NCBI RefSeq assembly: GCF_001540865.1
Contig: NC_033631.1
Coordinates: forward strand, 3,392,824-3,456,823
From: Ananas comosus
Taxonomy: Eukaryota; Streptophyta; Magnoliopsida; Poales; Bromeliaceae
Reading direction: 5' to 3'
DNA: 64,000 nt
Shown: positions 46,540 through 58,184 of the stretch, piece after piece
Position numbering within the stretch: position 1 is the stretch's first letter
Layout: every line of letters starts with the position of its first letter
The notes under the pieces: model-generated
The model's database searches: none
Told to the model about the DNA's origin: nothing
Seen by the model: only the letters and a program-made list of their open reading frames with translations
Program-made: the position numbers and the translations under genes

Positions 46540-49500
46540 GGAAGCATACCCGGTACATGCACAGACCCGCCATACACCTGCAGTATATAAGGCGTCTACT
46601 AAATTATGTCAGGAAAGTACCGATTACAAAGAGATTCTAACATGATATCAAAGCAACACATAAACCACTAGTACTACTACTATTAGCAGAAAAGTAAGTA
46701 TAAGTCTCAGAAACTCAACAAGAGATAGAAACCTAAAACTATAAATACATCAGTCTAAACCAACATATACATCACAGGGTCGCTCAAAACTATATATACA
46801 GAAATGGTAGTCTCTCTACATACGGTGCACATTACTCTCGTCAGCATCTCAAGGTAGCGAGGGGATCACCTAGAAGGACGTCACGCTATATCTAGCTAGA
46901 CGCGACTCCCTTACCGCGATTCCTAGCCTCTCCCGTCGTGGCAGGCTCTGTAAAAACAACGACAAAAAGGGCCTGAGAACTATTAAACAATAGTTCCCAG
47001 TGGGTAAGCCGCCAGCCTGGGCGAATTACACCACTAGGCTCATAATGTACTAAAGGAAATGTAAGAACAGTTATAGCATGCTAGATATAACATAATTAGT
47101 GATGAACATATAACTATAACCTCAATGTATCAACTAATTAGAAGCAAATAAAGTGATTACTATAAGCATAAACATGTCATGTAAGTGAGTATTGTATACC
47201 AATTAGTGGTGATCCTTTATTACTGTCATTTAGTAATTTAATTTAAGTCACAAGGATCTACACGAGGTAGTCCAGCTTGCGCTGCACCTAATGGCCCTGT
47301 GGTAGTATGCACTCCTCACGGCAATCCACTTCGACACCCCGCACGGGCGAGCAATCTGCGTGTAGGCCAATTCTGAAGTGCCGGCTTGTGGGGAGCGACC
47401 CTCACAAGCATGTGCGAATGAGCACAATGGCAAGCAAACATAATCCATAGTCTAACAGTTTTAGATAATCATACTATAACATGTAAGATTCTCATTCTTG
47501 ACCAATAGGTCAGAATCTAAACATATTGAAAAGGCTAATATCCACTGGATTCAACAAATTAAGGAAGTAATGCATATGTACCTATGTCATGTAAGGTCCA
47601 GATATTTAGACTAAGCATCATTACTATTACTCATGCTTCTATACACATTATAAAAGTTCCATTTCACTCAATAAACCAATGTGTTTATAGCATTCAATAC
47701 CCGATATTGAGTACTTATTCATAAAGTTACACATCCAAGTAATTCTATAGTATCATATAGAACATAGGGGTTTCACTTGTTCTGGTAAGGTCAGACCCAC
47801 CTACTACTTGATGATCCTTGTCGAACTTACTTTTGCAGGAAATCTGAAGCCTTCAATTCCCCTAACATAAAATCCGAAATCAACTAAGAGCTGACTTCTA
47901 TACCAATGGTAAAACTTCACATAATTATAAAAAATAGACTAAATCCTCACCTAGGCTTAGACTGAAACTAAACCTCTGCTTAATTCAGGTTGAAGTACTC
48001 CCAAACTCAGTTTAATTCAGCCCAAAAAGGGCTCAATGTTCAGCCCAAAGTGATCTTCGTACCTGCTGCGAACTAGTTAGAAAACTGCATTGAAACAATT
48101 ACCAGAACATCTAATTTCAGCAACCTCTCACCTTGCACATGGCTGTAGTTTGAACCCTTGCTTTGGTTCAGGTTCAGGTACTCACCTTAACCTCCAAAAG
48201 TTTCTAAATATCAACCAAGAACAATCCGATAGCCTTTGGCAAACCTGCTGGGAACACTACTCAAACAGTGTTAGTACACCTATGCGATTTCGTAGAATAT
48301 GCTGGAATTCAGCTTGCATAGATTCCCAACCTGAATTCTCACATCCCTCTGGTTAAATTACATTCAAAATCAACTCATAAGATTGTAATACTTGTAATAC
48401 TCCGTTTAAAGTGAAGATTCTAGCTGCTAAGAATACAAACTCCCAAAATCAGCATTCATACTTCATACTTATCACTTCTATCGCATCAATTATGCGTCTA
48501 AGCACTCAATTACCTTCTCACAGCTTTCGTAGTACCTTCCCCTAGCTTCGTATTGAAGCTCCACAGCCACAACCCCCTTCCCGAGCTGCCAAAATCTCTC
48601 CCCCACTCCTGCTGGTTACAAGAACTCAAAATCACACTTAACTCTATTATTAACACATCAAACTTAAATTAATTAAGTTGTTGCCATAGCAACCTTTCCT
48701 TCAGCTACTTGCTGCCAAGGAGTTGCGAAATCCACCCAAGACACCTTCTCCACCTTCTGTAATAGCTCATTGACCTCCCAAAGCAATCAGCATCAAAAGA
48801 GGAGAGGAACCTGGACCAAAACCCTTGATTCCACTTAGAGAGAGAACACTTCCTAGAGAGAGAAAGTAAGGGAGGTGTAAACCCTTGGTTCAGAGTCCCA
48901 GTAACTTTATCTAAAGGGCAGGGGTCGAGCTAGAGGCTTATAGATAAGCTAGAGAAGAGAAAAGACCAAATTAGGCCTGCTGCCACGCAGCTGCTGCCTC
49001 TGCTGCTGGTTGTACCGGTACAGCATCAATGTTGTACCGGTACAACAATGCAGAATGGCCAAATTTCGCAGGAGCAATGCACTTTCTCACTTCCTGCGTT
49101 CCAAACATCCTCAAACTCCTCCACAACCCTCTCTAAACCCTTAGAACATGTAGGATAGTTCCAAACACCATTCCCACACTCGAACTTTGCAGTTTGCGAA
49201 AGTTCAGTGTACGACACGACCACTAATATCAACTAACATATATGCACGAGGACCGACAATAGGTCACAAGGATGTCACGTCACGCATCGATATAGGAACT
49301 AGCCGTCAGCCACTAGCCGACAATTCCACCCCTCAAGATATACTGACCTCATAGGTCATCAGACGATAAGAGTCACGAAACCGACCAAGTAGGTCACAAT
49401 AACGATGCAACAAGTCGACCAAATGGGTCATAGATATGAGATACAAGAACCGACTAACCAGGTCATAGATATCACATGTAGATAGAACTGCTCTACTCCT

Positions 49501-50689
49501 ACTCATGATATTAGGCATGAAAACAATCGAGTAGAGTATAAAGGAAACAACATGGGCGCAAGGCTCAACATTATATATAGATATATATGCAAGATAACAA
49601 CGAAAGAACAAGGGTAAGAAGATGTCACCGAGTGTGCACCACTGTACCTACTTCAGGTCGAAGTACCCACTTGTACAAATACCGTATTGGCCTTCCAACT
49701 GCGGAGAAAGTAACAACCAGACCTACGAAGGGTCCACCGGGTTAGAATCCAACCTATGAACAGAAAATGCTAACTCAAAATCCCCACCAACAACTCTACG
49801 GGAATCGGTTTTCCAAAACCAATTGCTGAACACGCCGGAAGTCACGGAAATCGCATCGGGACTCCGCCGACACCCACGAACTGTCTCGGAACTCATCGAC
49901 TCGTGCTACGAGTCACCCGCTGCCACTAAACACCATTATTCATGGGACTTGGTAGCAAACACATCACCTCACATCGAAACGATTATTGTCGGATAATCGT
50001 TCGGATCCGGGTTCCCGGAAGTGTCAATTTCGAGACCGAAACCCACCGTAGCTCACCCGTCATTTCTGAACCCTCCAAACGACGTGGGTGACTAGACAAC
50101 AAGGATCAGCGACATAACAATTTATCATGAGGCATCGTCGGAAGAATTCTGAACTGAGAACGCGTTCTGTCGGTGAATTTCGCCGAAAAACGCACCGAAA
50201 ATCGACATTTGATTTTCGAAAAGGCTTGGGGCCTTGGCCAACCAGTCCAAAGGTTACCCGCTGCCCGCACACGCTGCCAACAGCAGCCACAAAATGTACA
50301 ATTGCATAAAAACCCCCGCAACTACATAAAATCACACTATTTTATGTGATTTTCGGTGTTTTATGGCTCGACTGCGCAAACTGAGAGTATTCTAGCTAAG
50401 TTAAGACACCCGCTGATAGGTCTCGGTGTGTCGGAGGCTGTGCTCACACTTCGGAGCATGGCCGGCCACTGTGGCAAGCGCGGGAGTAACATGAAGTTCA
50501 ACAAACCCTGCGCATTGAACCTAAAACACTTCTAATTCGCTTATCCGAGACCCGTTGACCCTAATTGAGGTGAGCACTGTGATCAGAACTGACCTACGAT
50601 CACCGTGCTCACCTTCGGAGGCATCGAAAAAGCCTCAGGTCATCGGAACAGAGATCTGAATAGGAAATAATGCGTAAAAAGGCTGAAAT

Positions 50690-51460
50690 TAAGCTTACCG
50701 GGCACAAGGGGGCCACAGCACGGCCGACGGCAGGCTGGGTAGCGGGCTGCCCGCGGCAGGCGGGTGGCGGGCGACGGAGGGAGGCCGGGGCGCGCGTCGG
50801 CCGCGATAGAAGGCGTAAAGCAGCTATGTCATTGAATGCACTAGCCACACGAAACCGCGTGGGGGCACGGCCAGGACCGCCGACGAGGAGCTCCTGGCGG
50901 TAGGCGCCGGCGGCGGGGCGAGTGCGCAGCCTGCAAGGGAACGGCCGGCCGCTCACAGCCGGCCAGCGGCGGAGGCAGCAGTGGCGGCGCCGGGGAGGAA
51001 CCGAGCTCCGCATAAGCCAATCTCGGGCACACATGCCTTCTCCGGCACGGCGATGGCCCGAGCGGGCAAGGAAGGCGCGCGACGTCATCTGGAGGCCCAG
51101 AGGAAGAGGCGGATCGGCGGCCAGCAGCCGAGAAGGCGGCGCTTCAAGCTCGGCGCGCACAGCTCGAGCTGGCAGCATGCCGCAGATCCCACAGACGGTG
51201 GAGCTCGAGGCGCTGTGGCCGCCCGGGGGAGGTCGCCGGAGGTTTGGGGGGTCGCCGGAGGAAAGCCCAAGGTGGGGAGGGATCACCTGCCTAGCTCTCG
51301 AACAGAGAGGAGGATGGGTTGGTGGCATAAGTGAGAGGGAGAGAAGGAAAAGGTTGGCCAAGGAGCTGGTTGGTCGACCGGAGCTCAGCCGGGGAGCGTG
51401 CGGCATACGAGGAGAGGGAGGAGGGGCGGTTGGGAGTGAGCTGGAGCTAACATTAGGTTT
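50690..51460 (-). other. GC-rich leader island in the minus family-B LTR
   Basis: Homologous in position to 7300-8045. It produces overlapping Pro/Arg/Ala-rich ORFs on both strands (such as 50609-51514 minus), whose proteins do not correspond to those of the other copy. TATA on the minus strand at 51486-51493 just upstream. Best read as non-coding leader. Confidence 0.55.
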
Positions 51461-52172
51461 TTCCCCTGGTGCAAACCCTAAAAGCTTTATATACAAAAAG
51501 TTTATTTTGCGCAAAAGTCCTCCAAAATCCTATATTTTAAACTGGGTCCCTCACGGCGCGTGTAAAACGCGTGAATACACCTCCACATTCGTTTTCACGC
51601 AAAACGGTATATAAAATATCGAGCTTTTCACAAAATTACCGTTTTGCCATTAATGACCCCTCCTCGATCAACGCGTAATATCAAGAGATCTGTCTGTCAG
51701 ATTTGCGAACGGATCGCACCAATGCAATCAGAATGACAGCGATATCAAACCATGATTTTGTTTCACCTGGTTTGGTCGTGGATTCACGACGAAACCCATT
51801 CTCTCTTCAATAAGCAAAACCATACACAAATACATAGAATATATGTGTATACAGTTTCCTCAAAATCCGAGCATCAAACCTGAAATCCGTCGGCGCCATT
51901 GGATCCAGGACAGTCGAACCATTAGAAACGAGCTATTGGATCACTATAAAAGGAGTCTAATACGCTCCAGAAGCCATCTCCACTGATTGGCCTCTTCGGA
52001 AAACCGGAGTTACTATTCACTTAAGTGATCAGTAAAGTTAGCGTATCTTCTCCATCCTAACTCGTTTTCTCCTAAAACTTGACGAGTACATATGTAATTA
52101 AATTACACACAACAACATCGTCAACAAGGAGTTTAGCTAAACAGTCAAATTCTCAGTTCTTACAAAATCACC

Positions 52173-52500
52173 TATAATCTTAACAACCTGAAAATCCTAA
52201 TAATTTATCCATACAATTTCATATAATCTTAACAGCCTGAAAATCCTAATAGTCTATCCATATAATTTTATATAATCTTAACAGTCTAAAAATCCTAATA
52301 GTCTATCCATATACTTTTATATAATCTTAACAGTCTAAAAATCCTAATAGTCTATCCTACAATTTCATATAATCTTAACTGTCTGAAAATCCTAATAATC
52401 TATTCATACAATCCTAACAATCAAAAAAAATCCTAATAATCTATCCATACAATCCTAACAATCAAATAAAAATTCTAATAATCCATATATAATCCTAACA
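52173..52500 (+). repeat. 49-bp tandem repeats, grading into shorter units
   Basis: Units beginning TATAATCTTAACA start at 52173, 52222, 52271, 52320 and 52368, so the period is 49 then 48 bp; consensus includes CTGAAAATCCTAATAGTCTATCCATA. After about 52400 the units shorten to about 33-37 bp (CATACAATCCTAACAATCAAA...). The array starts 8 bp after the end of the family-B solo LTR. Confidence 0.9.
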
Positions 52501-52519
52501 ACTTCACTTTTTTCTATTT

Positions 52520-52990
52520 CCTATATAATCCACGCACAATTTTAGTGAATATGGCGAACGATTCACTCCCTTTAAAAAAAAAAAAGGAAGAAAGCGATGA
52601 ACATTTCACCGTCTTTAAAAGAAATTGGAGAATGCGGGGAATGATTCACCGCCTTTAAAAGACATAGGCGAACACGGTGAACGATTCGTCACTTTTCGAA
52701 AATAACCTCACGTGACTTTTACGTGGCGAAAAGAGGGTTAGTTTGCCAAATATAAATTTGACAAGGTTATTTTGTAAATTATAAAATTTTGGAGGATTAT
52801 TTTATAAAAAAATTCGATGGTGAAAGGGTATATTGAAAGGGCAAAATAGTAATTTCATACAGATAATAGTTATTGCTAACAGTTCATTAACGGAATTTAA
52901 CTCTATGGGTATATTTGAAATAGTTTGAATGTAAAAAGGGTATTTTCAATATAATATTAGCCTTCTAACAGAGTAAATCAGAAAGTCTGA
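52520..52990 (+). mobile_element. Right arm of the foldback-like element
   Basis: Contains GGCGAACGATTCACT, GAACATTTCACCG and GAACACGGTGAACGATTC motifs (52550-52695), then sequence that is the inverted counterpart of 31900-32330. GAACACGGTGAAC also characterises the hairpin element at 58185-59104. The stretch 52991-53391 is AT-rich and shows nothing else. Confidence 0.5.
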
Positions 52991-53391
52991 AACTTTTCAA
53001 TTGTATATATGCAATTGCCCCTTTTTATTTTAATGTAAAAGATGAATTTTATTTGAATATCTTTATTATCAAGAATTATGGCTATCTTTTTTCCTTTTTT
53101 TTTTCTAATGTAGGTAAATTATTATATTTAAATAGAATTAAAAATAATTATCTTGAGGTAACATTGAATATTAATATTGACATTTATGTGTTATGACAAA
53201 TTGTGTAATTTCATTACGAAAAATAAAAATGAGCATGAGTATTATATTTAGTAAACTATAAATATTTTATTAAAAATTTTAGAAAATAAATTGAGTTAGT
53301 ATACAGTTCAAAATTTAGAACCAAATATGTAAATAACTTTAAATTTTTATACTTTGTTAAATTGATATTTGGGGCAAAAATTGTCACGCCC

Positions 53392-55802
53392 CGGATTTCT
53401 CGTTTCCCTGGGCACGCTAACAGACCGGCCGTATACATAGAAATTTTTTCTGTATACGAAGCGATAGCTGTACCTCTAAACATACAATACTACAACTAGT
53501 AGTATAGAGCTGCTAAAAGGAATACATATATATAAACATTGGTTCAATACATACATAAAATCTTGGTACAAAAACACTCGCTCCAGCGAGGAATAACATT
53601 AGTATGTAAAGAACAAAAAACTACAACTACCTGTAGCTAGTACTCCTCTAGCTTTGTAACTCGTCAGGAAGGGCTCTAACTCGCAACACCCTTTCCGCGA
53701 TCAGAATCAGCAGTAGCAGCAGCCGCAACCGGAGGCTCTGCAAAAGATCCACAACTGGGCGTGATAACTACTGCAAAAAGAAGTAGTCCTCAATGGGTAC
53801 CGCTATCGATCTCAACGGCTCACCCACTAAGTCTACAGAAGGTATGCTCAATGATAGTAAAGGAACTGAAAATAATCTACAGTTATATGCCATTATACTA
53901 TCATTATCCAATGTTAACTATCTGTAGAATAATGCAAGTTCTGACCCAATCTCACTAGGGACTGTGAATACACCCGTCCTAGGGATTGTGAATACACCCG
54001 TCCTGCCTGTCGAAGCTATACAGCTACCTCCACGCTCAGCTGTCCGTGCAGAGCAAGTCCAACCAGGATACAACGACACCAACGCAAATGCATAAAACCC
54101 GACTCCGAAGTGGCACTCGTGGGCACTACCCAACCGAGTATTCAAATGTGTCTCTGTCGAGCTCAATCAGGCTCTCACACGCTATAGTCAAGTAAACAGG
54201 ATCTAACAACCGAACTCACGTGCCCTCGGTACAATCTGATGCAAAAACAGTAATCTGGGTCCACCGTCAACCCCAACGGCACTCGACAGTCCGGAACAGT
54301 CTAAATACTGCTGTAAAAATAAGCTCGGCATCCCAGCACGATCGTAAAATATTCTACACTATCCTGGGTATCCACCGCCCACAAACTGCGGTGATACAAA
54401 CAAACTACGGCTCCTAGTGCTAAATCTGGTAGTTTTAACATATGACAGTGTAGAAGCGTTAGTTCTCTCCTAAGTCAAATCTAAGTCCAACATGTATTAT
54501 TTAACTAATATTCTAAGCTCCAATTCAGATTTAGGAACACAATAAATCAACAAATCGAGCAATGAAACATGATATACAAAAATCCACTAATACATGCTAG
54601 CAATAGAACTTAGGAGGAAATCCGCAAAAATTCGGTAAGCATCACTTTAACCCACCTCTAGCGCGAGTCCAACAGGCTAGAAGTCACGAAATCATAGGGA
54701 AGCTCAGCCGTGATCACCTAGAACTAGCAACAATACTTCTCCAAAGCTCTAAACACCAAAATACTAAAAATTGCATTACAACCCTGAAAATTTAGCACTT
54801 AAGCTAAAACCTCCAATTCCATTGTCAAAACTCACCTATCAAACTCCAAATCTACAATTCAGGTGAAGAACACTCTCAAAACCAGTAGGGAAAAGTGAAG
54901 CAACTTCCTCTAGTCGAAATTCCAGCTCTCTCCAAGAATTGGTCCATAAAAATCAAAGAAAACTCAATTTCAGGTACAAAACAGCAGCAGTCCAGAAGAA
55001 TAGTAATTTGACCAAACTAACCTCAATCAAATTCTGTCAAATTGGCACCACGTAACCTCCAAGAAGTCAGCTAACCAACAAATCAAGTTTCGCAGCAATC
55101 CGATCCTCCTACGTCACACACGAGCCAAAACGCCGAAGGTCGCTGCTGCAATTCTACTGAAACTGCAGTCCTCCAGCTTCAAATTGTAGAAATTTGGGAA
55201 ATTGGAGGGGTTGAAGTGCAAAATAGGCCTTCTCTGTGAAGAAGAGGTGAAAAGAGGGGTTGAACTCTAGCTATTTATAGGGAGGAGAAATGGTCAGATA
55301 AACCCCAGGAACAAAGAACTCAAACCTACTGTTCCTGCAGAAACGGGCGATCGGGCGCCCGGAACCATGTTCTCGGCATCCGCAACCTCCAGGCTGCACA
55401 AATACTCCTCTTCAATTCCTCCGCCTGCAGTTTGCTACGCCCATATCCTGGTCCAGCGGACCTCACCTACCACTAGCCACGTGTTAGTACAAACGATATT
55501 CCCAAAGTAAAATTTCGGACCCACTTCGGGCGCCCGAAACTAGGATCCGAATTGGCTTCCAGTATCTGTTCGATTCAGCACTCAACTTCTGGGTGACCCA
55601 AACCGAGTTATGGGCGCCCGAAACTGGCAAAACTCTAGTTTTACTCTTTTGAGTGCGCCAAGTCCATTTCTGCATCCATTTCGTGCAGAAACGACTCCGA
55701 CTCAGTCCGACACTCACCAGATGTGTCGACCAGTCACTAATACTGTAGCCAATCCTATCCAAACCTCCGGAACACTATAAAAATAGTATCATATACATAT
55801 AT
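53392..55802 (-). repeat. Gypsy-type LTR D (probably solo or truncated)
   Basis: Starts TGTCACGCCCCGG on the plus strand, as other minus-oriented LTRs here do. It has the CTACTGCAAAAAGAAGTAGTCCTCAATGGGT block found in related LTRs and a TATAAAT on the minus strand (55273-55279). Beyond it in U3 are three GGGCGCCC motifs (near 55354, 55530, 55614). The outer end is unclear: several positions ending in CA exist before LTR E, but none gives a duplication matching the left flank AAAAT. Confidence 0.65.
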
Positions 55803-57801
55803 TGTCATGCCCCCCGCCCCGAAACCACTACCAATTTGGTCCGGTCCGGGCGCGGCGGACGAACGCCGAACGGACAGCACCTCCCCTGTCCGCCCAAGGC
55901 TAAACAACTAGATCAAGTACAATTAAGCGCCTAGGAAATGCTTAAATAATATACATGATCAATATGATGCACACAAGTGTAATACGACTAAGAGCAAGAA
56001 CCACAAGTAAATGTACAAGTGTATAAAGAGAGAAATATCTAGCTATTACAACCATTCAACAGTTACATCATCGATTACATTACATTTCCATATTCCAAAA
56101 TGTAAATACATGTTTCTCTCCAAATACAAGTAGCTCTCCAATATCTATCCAAAATATACATGGTATCTAGTACACGAGGGTACTCTAATGCATAAAGGAA
56201 AGCTACTAGCTAACTCACTCAGGGCGTTATGCCCTTACTGCGATCCTCGCTCGGCGATCTAGTCCTCGGCCCTGCAACAAAGTGGGGTGAGAACTATATA
56301 AATATAGTTCCCAGTGGGTTCGGCCGCCGACTACGCCAATTTTCCTACTAGGTCTAAGCAGGCATAAGCAGATAGATAGGTAGATAAATAGATAGAAAAG
56401 TAAACTGCAACTATTCTACCATGCCTTCAATAATGAGCAATGCATGCAATATTCATTTGCAATGAACCTACTATCATGCTAGTATCATGTCAGGAGTATA
56501 TAAAAGTACATAGCAATGCAATTTACAACATACACTATGTCTACTCGAGGTAATAATGCAATTCTACTATGCCATTCATGTTTATTACCCAATCTACTTG
56601 ACTAGCCCGTAGGTTAAACCCTCGACTGACTCTCAATCTCATAGGTGAGGAGAAGCTGCACTCGCACACCGAGACCGTCTGCGGGACAACTACGTCTGCC
56701 CCTAGTGAAGTACTCCGGAGACTCGTGCTTCGGTGGAGCGACCACCGACAAGCGAAAACAGACTAGTGAGTATGATCCAATCCTCTCAAGAGGATACCCT
56801 GTCTACTAGGGTCAATGTGCCTCTGCTGCACAGTATACAATGCATCCTAGATGCCGGGATTTCTACTATCCCTAGAACCATGTCATGTTTACTACACTAG
56901 ACTCGATGCCACTCGTTTAGTCATTGTAGTACTGTTCTTTAACTAGTTGACATGCCACTCGTCCAATTAGTGTTTCTACTACACTAGTTCAATGCCACTC
57001 TACTAGGCTATCATATGTCCAAGTTCGGCTCTTTATGCCACTATAGGATTCTATGTCACAAGACCCAATTCTAATGCTACCCTAGTCCATGTGTCCAACT
57101 TACAAGTTACACTACTAAGAAGCATGCAAGGAATTAGAATTGCAACTATCTACTAATCCTATAATGCATAATATTCATATATGACCAATATAAAGAACTT
57201 AGACATAAAGAGAAACCCGGTTGCTTCGGGATGGACACCCCCCACCTCTTGAGGGTATGGAGGTTCTAGAAATGCCCTCCAACGAACGTTACGACGACGT
57301 CTCGGCCTCTTAGGTCGAAATGAAGCTTGGTTGGCCTTGTTTCGCCAATATCTTTTCGCCCGTTTGACGAATCGAAAATCCGACTTCGTCCTTGCGTTTA
57401 GACACCTAGCAATTAGGTTAGAGGAGGGTCAAATGAGATCAATCCTCTATTTTTCCAAAAATCCTAATTTGGGTGCCCTAGGGTTAACACTATGCAAACC
57501 CACTTCAAAAACCCTAGATTCTAGTTCTAATCCCACCATTCATGGTGCTAGGGATCCATTTAATCCCATCCAAAGAGCTTAACCTAAAAACCCTAAATTT
57601 CACAACTAGGGTTAGAAGCCTACCTCTTATTTAGCTTCAAAGAGAGAAGAGAGGAATAGGGAGAGGTCCAAAAGCCTTCTTAGCTTGATCTCCTTCTTCT
57701 TCTCCTTTCTTTTCTTCCTTCTTTTCCTTCTCTTTTCTTCTTCTTCCTCTCCTTTGTTCTTTCCTTTCTAGAGAGAGAGAGAAGAGAGTGTGTGAGGGAG
57801 G
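55803..57801 (-). repeat. Gypsy-type LTR E, U3 missing
   Basis: Begins TGTCATGCCCC and resembles the LTR of element G (ACCAATTTGG, GACGAACGCCGAACGGACAG, GTCCGCCCAAGG; GTGGGGTGAGAACTATATAAATATAGTTCCCAGTGGGTTCGG). It ends in the GA-rich leader GAGAGAGAGAAGAGAGTGTGTGAGGGAGG, where a copia LTR fragment starts; TATA and U3 are absent. No coding sequence. Confidence 0.7.
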
Positions 57802-58161
57802 TGTTGGATTTTATCTAATAATAAATTTTAATGATAACAAACAAATATTGGATTTAATTTGTCATTTAGCAATTTCAGGTTATAGTTGAATTTAAAGTGG
57901 CTCAAGCTGAACCGGAATTGATCAAAGGTAACCATTCAATCAAATTGTTCAAATTGGTCCAGACAAGATCAAATTGTACCAAATTGGATGCAAATGCCAC
58001 AATAATAATTTGGAGGACTTCTTTACAATTTATCAGATTTGAGCCGGCCAACCTAGTGAAGTTAACCAACTTGCGTTTTGGGTTTGATTTGAGCTTAATG
58101 TCAAATTAGCCATTATTTTAATATGGTATGAAAGTGATTTTATGTATGGTATAAATTCAAA
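57802..58161 (+). repeat. Fragment of copia family-C LTR
   Basis: The first 360 bp of the LTR found at 59750 and 62961 (TGTTGGATTTTATC...GTATAAATTCAAA), slightly diverged. Similarity ends exactly at an ambiguous base N (58162). Confidence 0.85.
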
Positions 58162-58184
58162 NTTAAGGTCAATGGTGTTGAGTA

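Larger units (their letters stand above)
33752..49216 (-). repeat. Solo LTR of family F (minus), opened by element G; TSD CGACC
   Basis: Only 25 bp (TGTCACGCCCGGATATCAGCGGAAG) lie left of element G; the rest is 46545-49216, starting CATACCCGG and ending GTGTACGACA. CGACC occurs at 33747-33751 and 49217-49221. Net length is about 2.7 kb. The start resembles family H (CAGACCCGCCATA...TATAAGGCGTCTAC). Near its outer end are two perfect palindromes with the core TGTACCGGTACA (49011-49022 and 49031-49046), upstream on its own strand of a TATA-like CTATAAG near 48940. Confidence 0.85.
32466..52164 (-). repeat. Solo LTR of family B (minus), opened by nested insertions
   Basis: Starts TGTCACGCCCCGGGGTCC and ends ...CAGTTCTTACA at 52164. 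LTR sequence is 32466-33751 and 49222-52164, about 4.2 kb net; everything between is nested (F, G, A'). It matches family-B LTR 6540-10380/19178-20064 in reverse complement. Flanks are AAATT (32461-32465) and AAATC (52165-52169), a 4-of-5 match to a target-site duplication. There is no internal region of family B, so it is a solo LTR. Confidence 0.8.

Noticed and set aside
50609..51514. 301-codon ORF on the minus strand
   Set aside because: Same GC-rich LTR leader; the protein does not correspond to that from 7315-8067 and no domain is recognisable.
55770..55802. Target-site duplication for LTR D
   Set aside because: Several candidate ends in CA were tried, but none gives a 5-bp match to AAAAT on the left.
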